The position numbers and the translations under genes were made by a program. A model generated the notes under the pieces. It worked only from the letters and a program-made list of their open reading frames with translations, ran no database searches and had not been told where the DNA came from. DNA of 6,775 nucleotides from Pirellulales bacterium (GTDB lineage: Bacteria > Planctomycetota > Planctomycetia > Pirellulales > Thermoguttaceae), in NCBI GenBank assembly GCA_030617125.1, contig JAUWWA010000094.1, positions 1 through 6,775 on the forward strand, in the 5' to 3' direction. Of the stretch, positions 1 through 6,775 are shown in pieces (the first letter of the stretch is position 1; each line of letters begins with the position of its first letter).

Positions 1-133
1 CGTTGTACAGGTCGTAGCCGTAGCCGATGTTGAACGGCGGATCCGCAAACACTAAATCGACGCTCTGCGCGTCAATTTGGGCGAGCACCTGCACGCAATC
101 GCCTTCGTAGACCTTGTTCAGTTGAAGTCCCAC
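1..133 (-). CDS. Site-specific DNA methyltransferase, N-terminal fragment (runs off the left edge)
   Basis: Only the first 44 codons lie in the window. The frame reads VGLQLNKVYEGDCVQVL and continues to SVDLVFADPPFNIGYGYD. The DPPF tetrapeptide at residues 31-34, after a hydrophobic strand (DLVFA), is motif IV, the catalytic motif of adenine-N6 and cytosine-N4 DNA methyltransferases. In the wider family it binds the flipped target base. Motif IV this close to the N-terminus suggests an order in which motif IV precedes the S-adenosylmethionine-binding motif I (beta-type), but motif I is outside the window. I chose the GTG at 133: the frame is closed by TGA nine codons upstream, no ATG occurs between, and GGAG lies 8 bases before the GTG. 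A CTG four codons further in is less likely. The gene is 404 bases downstream of gyrB on the same strand and has its own -10-like box. No restriction gene is visible, so an orphan methylase cannot be told from part of a restriction system. The target sequence is unknown. Confidence 0.85.
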   Translation of the reverse strand, partial: MGLQLNKVYEGDCVQVLAQIDAQSVDLVFADPPFNIGYGYDLYN

Positions 134-537
134 CGATCCGTCTCCAGAACCTGGATATCAGTCCATGTCTGTTATACATCCTACCCTTCGGTGCACTGGG
201 CCTCAAGTAGGAGAAGCCGCTCAAAATGCCATGCTAACCTGTTGTGGCAATCGCACAACCCCCTCTGGAGGTAAAGCACTTGAGCGCTTCGAGGCCCGTT
301 TTCGACGCTCGCGCCGTGTTCAAAGTGGCGATTATCGGCCAAGAAGCGCTGGAGGAGCCCCGCGAGAGGGGCCGCTATGTACACGTCCTGTGCGTCCTCA
401 TTCGAACTGGCGGTCGTTGCGCGTCAGTGGCGACTTCATTGGTGTCCGGGAGAGCATCATCTGCGCGACGAGCGCGCTGGTTGACAACAACTTTGTCTCA
501 GCTTGACAGGTTCTATGTGTCTCACCATACAAGTATC
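134..537. other. Non-coding spacer between gyrB and the methyltransferase gene
   Basis: This 404-base stretch contains several open frames on both strands (for example 165-506 and 244-786 plus, 181-384 minus), but none has a recognisable protein pattern or a convincing ribosome-binding site. Two short GC-rich hairpins occur: GCCCC/GGGGC at 357-372 and GCGCG/CGCGC at 463-477. Neither is followed by a T run on the minus strand, so no intrinsic terminator for gyrB can be claimed. I found no tRNA fold. Apart from the methyltransferase promoter region at the left end, I see nothing identifiable. Confidence 0.6.
142..176 (-). promoter_or_regulatory. Candidate -10 box and ribosome-binding site of the methyltransferase gene
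   Basis: On the minus strand, TATAAC (5 of 6 to TATAAT) lies at 176-171 and GGAG at 145-142, 8 bases before the GTG start. This would give a leader of about 30 bases. No good -35 box is seen at the expected distance, so the -10 call is tentative. The ribosome-binding site is more secure and is the main support for the GTG start. Confidence 0.4.
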
Positions 538-3476
<2,939 letters not shown>

Positions 3477-3514
3477 AATTAAGGAGCTGTATCATTTTAA
3501 ACATGGAGTTGACC

Positions 3515-3584
3515 GTTTAGCGGGGCAGCAACGCTGCCCACTCAAACCCGACTATCACGTACCCGCGTTGCAGCCCCGCTAAAC
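3515..3584. repeat. REP-like inverted repeat between dnaN and dciA
   Basis: Arms at 3515-3534 and 3565-3584 are 20 bases each and pair at 19 of 20 positions (one A-A mismatch at 3527/3572): GTTTAGCGGGGC then GCAACGC, against GCGTTGC then GCCCCGCTAAAC. The loop is 30 bases. Inside the left arm a second, smaller perfect hairpin is possible: GGGCAGC (3523-3529), loop AAC, GCTGCCC (3533-3539). A long pairing with a nested short palindrome is typical of REP/BIME-like intergenic elements. It begins 15 bases past the dnaN stop. No T run follows on the minus strand, so it is not a classical terminator, although it could protect or end the dnaN transcript. Confidence 0.8.
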
Positions 3585-3599
3585 AGCCGAGAGGTGCCC

Positions 3600-4733
3600 T
3601 CAGGGGTTCGCGGCGGCTGCCTGCTCGCGCGACAGTGGCATGATCACATAACCGTAGCCGTCGTCGGTGCGACACACGGCCGCGCTCTTCGCATCACGCA
3701 GCTCGATCGTGAACGTCTGTTCGGGATCCAGCACTCGGAGAAAATCAATCATGTAGCGCGGATCAAGCATGACTGGAATCTCCTGGCCGTCGTAAGCGAT
3801 CGGTAGTTCGACGTGCGACTCGCCAAACTCCGCGCCATGGGCAACCATCACGACGTTGCCGCCGCCAAAGGTGAAATCCACTCCACGACGGTTTTCGCTC
3901 GTAACGATTGCCGCCTGGCGGACAGCGGCATGAAACGGCCCGACCGGCAGTTCAATTTGCGCCACACCCTCGCCGCGCGGGAATACGTCTCGCCACTTTG
4001 GATAGCGTCCTTCGACCAACCGCGAGTAGACCGTCGCCGCGCCGCTTCGCACAAGCACATCGTTGTCGCGGGCGGCGATTTGGATGCTCTCCTCGCCGTC
4101 GGCCAGCACGCGTTCGATCAGTTGCATCGCCCGAGTAGGAACGATCGTCATGGTATCACCCGTCGCATGGCCTTTGACCGCCGTGGCCGGGCTTTCCTGT
4201 TTGGCGAGCCGGCGGCCGTCGGTCGCCACACCGGTGATTCCGTCGGCGGTCATCTCTAACAGCACGCCGCCGAGTGCATAACGGCTGCTCTCGGTCTCAG
4301 TGGCGAAGACAGTTCGGTGAATGAGTTCGCGGAAGAATCGCCCGGGCAATTCGTGGTACGTCTCTTCCCCGAAGGTAACGACGTCGGGAAATTCATCTGG
4401 GTTTTCCGACGGCAATTGGAACTCGGTCCGCTCGCCGCGGACAAGGGTTTTTTGACCGTCGCTTTGTAGGTCAAGCTTCTCGTCGCTGCTTTCCCGCAGG
4501 ATCGAGCCGAAGCGGGAGATCGGCAGTACGACGTGGCCCGGCACTTCGACGTTGAAGCCGGCTACCTCGATCCGGATGCCCACTTCCAGGTCCGTGCCGA
4601 TCAGTGTGGTGCGTTCGGCGCCGGCTTCGAGCTTAAGGTTTTGCAGGATGGGTTTAGGGCTGCGCGACGGGGCCACGCCGGCCGCCGTCTGAAAGGCATG
4701 CAGCAGCTTCTCGCGATCACATGTGACTTTCAT
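3600..4733 (-). CDS. dnaN: DNA polymerase III beta sliding clamp (DnaN), 377 residues
   Basis: DnaN dimerises into a ring around DNA and tethers polymerase III and other partners to it. The 377 residues are the normal length for the three-domain clamp (each domain about 120-125 residues). The N-terminus MKVTCDREKLL is typical. Family motifs seen are SRYAL (150-154), VATDGRRLA (169-177, near the partner-binding cleft), LVEGRYPKW (239-247) and the C-terminal YVIMPL (362-367), which lines the clamp-binding-motif pocket. The ATG at 4733 is preceded by AGGTGG with a 9-base gap. A TTG one codon upstream (4736) is also in frame but less likely, and an in-frame TGA lies just before it. It is the first gene left of the origin, transcribed away from it and so co-directional with a fork moving left. 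A candidate promoter lies inside the origin. No frameshift or missing motif is seen. Confidence 0.97.
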   Translation of the reverse strand: MKVTCDREKLLHAFQTAAGVAPSRSPKPILQNLKLEAGAERTTLIGTDLEVGIRIEVAGFNVEVPGHVVLPISRFGSILRESSDEKLDLQSDGQKTLVRGERTEFQLPSENPDEFPDVVTFGEETYHELPGRFFRELIHRTVFATETESSRYALGGVLLEMTADGITGVATDGRRLAKQESPATAVKGHATGDTMTIVPTRAMQLIERVLADGEESIQIAARDNDVLVRSGAATVYSRLVEGRYPKWRDVFPRGEGVAQIELPVGPFHAAVRQAAIVTSENRRGVDFTFGGGNVVMVAHGAEFGESHVELPIAYDGQEIPVMLDPRYMIDFLRVLDPEQTFTIELRDAKSAAVCRTDDGYGYVIMPLSREQAAAANP

Positions 4734-4742
4734 CAATCAATA

Positions 4743-4748
4743 CCACCT
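4743..4748 (-). promoter_or_regulatory. Ribosome-binding site of dnaN
   Basis: AGGTGG on the minus strand, within AGAAAGGTGGT, lies 9 bases before the ATG at 4733 and 6 bases before the alternative TTG at 4736. It is the best Shine-Dalgarno match among the genes of this window apart from that of the methyltransferase. Confidence 0.7.
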
Positions 4749-4830
4749 TTCTACGTGTTCTTGCTGGGGCCGCGTTGGGGCGTGCCAATGCGGTGTGTTA
4801 CGGGTAAAGCTATATCTAGTAATATTCTTT

Positions 4831-4859
4831 TCTATAGCAGTATTAGTATGCCGTGTAAA
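4831..4859 (-). promoter_or_regulatory. Candidate dnaN promoter inside the origin
   Basis: On the minus strand TTTACA (4859-4854, 5 of 6 to TTGACA) and TATAGA (4836-4831, 4 of 6 to TATAAT) are 17 bases apart, and the -10 is preceded by an extended TGC. Transcription would start near 4824 and leave a leader of about 90 bases before dnaN. The -35 box lies in the second DnaA-box-like site and the spacer covers the DnaA-trio-like triplets, so DnaA binding could repress or time dnaN. The AT-rich background makes chance matches likely. Confidence 0.35.
4835..4849 (+). promoter_or_regulatory. DnaA-trio-like triplet array in the unwinding element
   Basis: The plus strand reads TAG CAG TAT TAG TAT, five consecutive triplets with a central A, followed by GCCG (4850-4853) and then two tandem DnaA-box-like sites. 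In Bacillus subtilis, DnaA-trios (3'-GAT/AAT-5' on one strand) beside a GC cluster and DnaA boxes let the DnaA filament engage single-stranded DNA and open the duplex. Strand and direction here agree with that arrangement. A second short run, TAG TAA TAT, is at 4817-4825. Confidence 0.55.
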
Positions 4860-4870
4860 AGTGTTGATAA
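4852..4870 (-). promoter_or_regulatory. Tandem DnaA-box-like pair next to the unwinding element
   Basis: On the minus strand TTATCAACA (4870-4862, one mismatch to TTATCCACA) is followed after one base by TTTTACACG (4860-4852, three mismatches). Both point toward the AT-rich element, as the last two boxes do in Bacillus subtilis oriC. The first is a good box. The second would be a weak site, plausible only because of its spacing and orientation. Confidence 0.6.
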
Positions 4871-4927
4871 CAACGTTCAGCCGGGCGTAAATCCTTTATT
4901 ACCATGGGGTTTCAATTGGCCAGCCAG

Positions 4928-4936
4928 TGTGGATAT
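4928..4936 (-). promoter_or_regulatory. DnaA-box-like site
   Basis: ATATCCACA on the minus strand differs from TTATCCACA only at the first base and keeps the core TATCCACA. Confidence 0.6.
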
Positions 4937-5039
4937 TGAGTTGATGCTCTGTTTTTACCATATTGATCTGTTGTTTATGGACAAGGGTGTTGGGGTGAGA
5001 CTCGTGTGGGCTGTTGGCAACTAAACGAATGGCCGTTGG

Positions 5040-5048
5040 TTATCGACA
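5040..5048 (+). promoter_or_regulatory. DnaA-box-like site
   Basis: TTATCGACA on the plus strand has one mismatch to TTATCCACA, at position 6. It faces opposite to the two good boxes on the dnaN side. Confidence 0.6.
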
Positions 5049-5104
5049 CCGCATAAACACGTTTTCCATAATGTAGTACAGGGATGTTGTCTGTCGTTTG
5101 TAGT

Positions 5105-5122
5105 GACCGCATTTATGCGGTC
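5105..5122. repeat. Short palindrome downstream of dnaA
   Basis: GACCGCA, TTTA, TGCGGTC forms a 7-base-pair stem with a 4-base loop, or an 8-base inverted repeat around TT. It lies 63 bases past the dnaA stop. No T run follows on the minus strand, so a terminator role is unsupported. ACCGCATAAA, which matches half of the palindrome, recurs at 5048-5057, overlapping the end of a DnaA-box-like site. It could be a binding site for a dimeric origin regulator, but this is speculation. Confidence 0.5.
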
Positions 5123-5185
5123 TCATTGTGATTTATTCGAGTAGACTCAATGAATCGGGTAACTACGAACCGGTTGAGCGAACGA

Positions 5186-6268
5186 TTACTGCTTCCATTT
5201 CTCTTGTAACTGGGTCACGGCCTCGCGGATCGCCAGATCGCTCTCCAACAGCAGCTCCAGTTGCCGGTATCCATGCATCACCGTGCTATGGTCGCGGCCG
5301 CCAAAATAGCGGCCGATTTCCCCAAAACTCGTTTGAGTGAGCTGCCGGCTGAGGTAAATCGCGACGTTTCGGGCAGTGACGACCGCGCGGCGGCGCGATG
5401 GGCTGCGCAAGGCGGACAGCTTCAGCGAGAACAATCGCGCGACCGCAACGGCAATCTCGCTCAGCGGCAACTGCCGCGATCCGTTACGTTCGCGGAGGTA
5501 TTGCCGGACGGCCTCGGCATCAATCACACGGCCGTCGAGCCCGGCGGGCACGCCAAGCTGCACCAGAGCCCCGAGCAGTTCGGGGACCGTGCCGTCGAGG
5601 CCGTCGGCGAGAGCCCGTGCGGCCGGTTCGCTCAGTTCGATATCTCGCTGTTGTGCCGAGCACCGCAAGAGCATCAATCGGGTATCCGGCCCGGGGCGCC
5701 GCAGCCCCACGGCAAGCCCCTCGCTCAGCCGGCTTTGCAGCCCCGGCACCAGCCTGGCCAACTGGCCGGGCGCGGCCGACGCGGTCACCACGACGCGCCC
5801 GCCGCAACGACGCACCGCGTCGAGCGTATGGATCAATTCCTCTTGGGCAGTGGCTTTGGCCGCGCGGTAGTCGACCAGTTGGCCGATGTCTTCGACGACC
5901 AACAGCCCGGCCCGGCGGAAGCGCTCGCGGAATTCGTCGACGGCCTGAGTTTCGATGGCGTTGGCGAGTTCTCGGGCGAAATCGATGGCCGTGATGTACT
6001 CGGCCCGACGGTCGGATTGGGCCGTCCACGCCTCGGTCAATCCCCGGGCGAGGTGCGTCTTGCCGGTCCCGCTTGGGCCGTAGAGCACCAGTGGGTCATG
6101 GCCTTTGGGGCTGTCGCCGAGCACGCAACGGACGGCGAACCGGACGAGCGGATTTTCCGGCCCGGCAATGAACCGGCGCAGACCGCGGTGGTTGCTGCGG
6201 TCCGGATCGGGCCCCAGATCAGAATTCAGCGACTGCCCCGGTAGGGGGATTTCTGCGATGCCGTCCAC
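5186..6268 (-). CDS. dnaA: Chromosomal replication initiator DnaA, short form without domains I-II, 360 residues
   Basis: DnaA binds DnaA boxes, assembles on oriC and opens it. The AAA+ domain shows Walker A GPSGTGKT (64-71), a Walker B region LLVVEDIGQL (122-131), VVVTASAAP (159-167) at the sensor I position, and LQSRLSEGL (177-185), whose R180 aligns with the box VII arginine finger. The C-terminal DNA-binding domain IV is well kept: ARNVAIYLSRQLT (299-311), EIGRYFGGRDHSTVMH (317-332), the DnaA signature. The sensor II position reads GTVPELLGAL (226-235), with Pro where family members usually have Arg (VRELEGAL), and Walker B has Glu-Asp instead of Asp-Asp. Only about 30 residues precede the AAA+ core, so the DnaB-interacting domain I and linker II are missing (E. 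coli DnaA has 467 residues). I chose the GTG at 6268: the frame stays open to 6697, but that part runs across a likely promoter, repeats and the upstream gene. A weak GGA lies 9 bases upstream of the GTG. An ATT at 6292 is the only other plausible start below the promoter. Confidence 0.9.
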   Translation of the reverse strand: MDGIAEIPLPGQSLNSDLGPDPDRSNHRGLRRFIAGPENPLVRFAVRCVLGDSPKGHDPLVLYGPSGTGKTHLARGLTEAWTAQSDRRAEYITAIDFARELANAIETQAVDEFRERFRRAGLLVVEDIGQLVDYRAAKATAQEELIHTLDAVRRCGGRVVVTASAAPGQLARLVPGLQSRLSEGLAVGLRRPGPDTRLMLLRCSAQQRDIELSEPAARALADGLDGTVPELLGALVQLGVPAGLDGRVIDAEAVRQYLRERNGSRQLPLSEIAVAVARLFSLKLSALRSPSRRRAVVTARNVAIYLSRQLTQTSFGEIGRYFGGRDHSTVMHGYRQLELLLESDLAIREAVTQLQEKWKQ

Positions 6269-6335
6269 TACGAAGGATCCGTCCCGGAAAATGCGAGCCG
6301 AAAAGCTTGTGGCCGAGCCACTTTTCCAATCCCGT

Positions 6336-6364
6336 ATTCTAGCAGATTGCGGTCGGCTTGACGA
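6336..6364 (-). promoter_or_regulatory. Likely dnaA promoter
   Basis: The minus strand has TGCTAGAAT: an extended TG and a -10 TAGAAT at 6341-6336 (5 of 6 to TATAAT). TCGTCA at 6364-6359 (4 of 6 to TTGACA) lies 17 bases upstream. Transcription would begin near 6329, about 60 bases before the GTG start. This placement supports the short DnaA, because no upstream start could be translated from this transcript. Confidence 0.6.
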
Positions 6365-6435
6365 GACGTGTCGGCGCAGAGTTAATCCAATCCCTGACCC
6401 CCTAACGCGGCGTTCAGCCGCAACCAAACCGAGCG

Positions 6436-6497
6436 AGGGTTCAGGGTTCAGGATCCCTGTGTTGCGGCTGACCATCAAGTCCTGACCCCTGAACCCT
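6436..6497. repeat. Imperfect inverted repeat downstream of the cysteine desulfurase gene
   Basis: AGGGTTCAGGGTTCAGGA (6436-6453) and TCCTGACCCCTGAACCCT (6480-6497) pair at 17 of 18 positions around a 26-base loop. The left arm is itself a direct repeat of AGGGTTC. It lies 13 bases past the desulfurase stop on the minus strand. No T run follows, so it is not a standard intrinsic terminator, but it could still separate that gene from dnaA. A smaller hairpin, GCGGC/GCCGC, is at 6407-6421. Confidence 0.75.
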
Positions 6498-6518
6498 AAG
6501 TCCCTAATCCCTAGTCCC
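6486..6518 (-). repeat. G-run repeat tract overlapping the end of the cysteine desulfurase gene, potential G-quadruplex
   Basis: On the minus strand five G runs (GGG, GGG, GGG, GGG, GGGG) are separated by 4-5 bases (ACTA, ATTA, ACTTA, TTCA). The desulfurase stop codon TAG (6513-6511) and its last codons lie inside the first repeat unit. The tract shares AGGGACTAGGG with the one at 3439-3476, which is in the opposite orientation. A further related unit, GTTAGGGGGTCAGGGATTGG on the minus strand, is near 6388-6407. Confidence 0.7.
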
Positions 6519-6775
6519 TCACTTCCCTGCACACGCGCACGATCCGCCGGACCGCCTCGTCGACCTCGGCCTCGGTCGTGATCGCGCCGAGGCTGAATCG
6601 CAGTGAACTGCGGACGATTTCGCTGGGCAGTTGCATGGCGCGAAGCGTTGGCGATAGCTCTGTCGACCCGCTGCTGCACGCCGAGCCAACCGAGCAAGCC
6701 ACGCCGGCGACGTCCAATGCCACGAGCAGCACCTGCGCGTCGAGGCCGGGAAACGCGATGCTCGACGTGTGCGGC
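6511..6775 (-). CDS. Cysteine desulfurase (NifS/IscS family), C-terminal fragment (runs off the right edge)
   Basis: The last 87 residues are present. This pyridoxal-phosphate enzyme takes sulfur from L-cysteine as a persulfide on its own cysteine and hands it on for Fe-S cluster assembly or tRNA thiolation. The visible part begins PHTSSIAFPGLDAQVLL and contains GSACSSGSTE, the mobile loop with the catalytic cysteine (IscS has GSACTSASLE). It ends with the family pattern SSLRFSLGAITTEAEVDEAV. The protein stops 18 residues after that segment, so it lacks the long tail of E. coli IscS that contacts IscU, and looks closer to NifS. The lysine that binds the cofactor is outside the window. The TAG stop lies in a G-run repeat. 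The gene is 242 bases upstream of dnaA with a promoter between, so co-transcription is not required. No scaffold or tRNA-modifying gene is visible to specify the pathway. Confidence 0.9.
   Translation of the reverse strand, partial: PHTSSIAFPGLDAQVLLVALDVAGVACSVGSACSSGSTELSPTLRAMQLPSEIVRSSLRFSLGAITTEAEVDEAVRRIVRVCREVRD

Larger units (their letters stand above)
4803..5070. other. Probable chromosomal replication origin (oriC)
   Basis: This is the core of the only long AT-rich non-coding region in the window, between dnaN and dnaA, a common position for bacterial oriC. At 4803-4850 only 13 of 48 bases are G or C, in contrast to the GC-rich genes around it, which fits a DNA unwinding element. 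To its right are DnaA-box-like nonamers (consensus TTATCCACA): three with 8 of 9 matches at 4862-4870 (minus), 4928-4936 (minus) and 5040-5048 (plus); two with 7 of 9 at 4976-4984 (minus) and 5062-5070 (plus); and one with 6 of 9 at 4852-4860 (minus). No nonamer matches perfectly. Only ORF shadows cross the region. Location, composition and box cluster together make this call fairly strong, although the minimal origin limits cannot be set from sequence alone. Confidence 0.8.

Noticed and set aside
398..412. TTCGAAT on the minus strand as a tRNA T-loop
   Set aside because: The flanking five bases on each side do not pair, and no matching anticodon or acceptor stem is seen.
357..477. Hairpins at 357-372 and 463-477 as gyrB terminators
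   Set aside because: The stems are only 5 base pairs and no T run follows on the minus strand.
165..506. Small open frames between the methyltransferase and gyrB (165-506 plus, 181-384 minus)
   Set aside because: They have no family pattern and no convincing ribosome-binding site, and the minus one needs a GTG start. I leave the stretch as non-coding.
482..509. Two TTGAC(A) -35-like boxes on the plus strand
   Set aside because: No plus-strand gene lies downstream and no -10 box is found at proper spacing.
4533..5024. A 163-codon plus-strand frame crossing the dnaN start and oriC
   Set aside because: Its first part is antisense to dnaN and the rest is AT-rich origin DNA; there is no recognisable protein.
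6269..6697. N-terminal extension of dnaA by up to 143 codons
   Set aside because: The open frame runs across the likely dnaA promoter, the G/C-run repeats and the end of the cysteine desulfurase gene. The added residues do not resemble DnaA domain I.

Overview
The window covers a chromosomal replication-initiation locus, with every gene on the minus strand. Reading in the direction of transcription (right to left), it holds the C-terminal end of a cysteine desulfurase, then dnaA, a 452-base AT-rich non-coding region with the features of oriC, dnaN, dciA (DUF721) and gyrB, and finally the first 44 codons of a site-specific DNA methyltransferase.

The organism is probably a planctomycete, perhaps of the Pirellulales. 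This is an inference from recalled family features: a long GyrB (860 residues) with a large insertion after the Toprim core, a short DnaA that starts at its AAA+ domain, the high GC content of the genes, and an extended -10 box of the form TGCTAGAAT before dnaA. No 16S gene or other decisive marker is present.

Layout: 1-133, methyltransferase start; 134-537, non-coding, with only a short promoter and ribosome-binding site near its left end; 538-3120, gyrB; 3135-3434, dciA, 14 bases upstream of gyrB; 3435-3599, a spacer holding a G-run tract and a REP-like long inverted repeat; 3600-4733, dnaN; 4734-5185, the probable oriC; 5186-6268, dnaA; 6269-6510, a spacer with the dnaA promoter and a second cluster of G/C-run repeats; 6511-6775, the cysteine desulfurase C-terminus.

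The genes form one functional set. DnaA binds and opens oriC, DciA is expected to load the replicative DnaB helicase, the DnaN clamp holds the polymerase on DNA, and GyrB (with GyrA, not in the window) removes the positive supercoils made by the fork. recF, which often lies between dnaN and dciA/gyrB, is absent here. The most interesting non-coding signal is in 4803-5070. A stretch of about 27% GC carries five triplets with a central A, followed by a small GC cluster and two tandem DnaA-box-like sites. This is the layout of the basal unwinding system described for Bacillus subtilis oriC. The DnaA next to it is itself unusual: it lacks domains I and II and has changed residues at several positions of the ATP switch.
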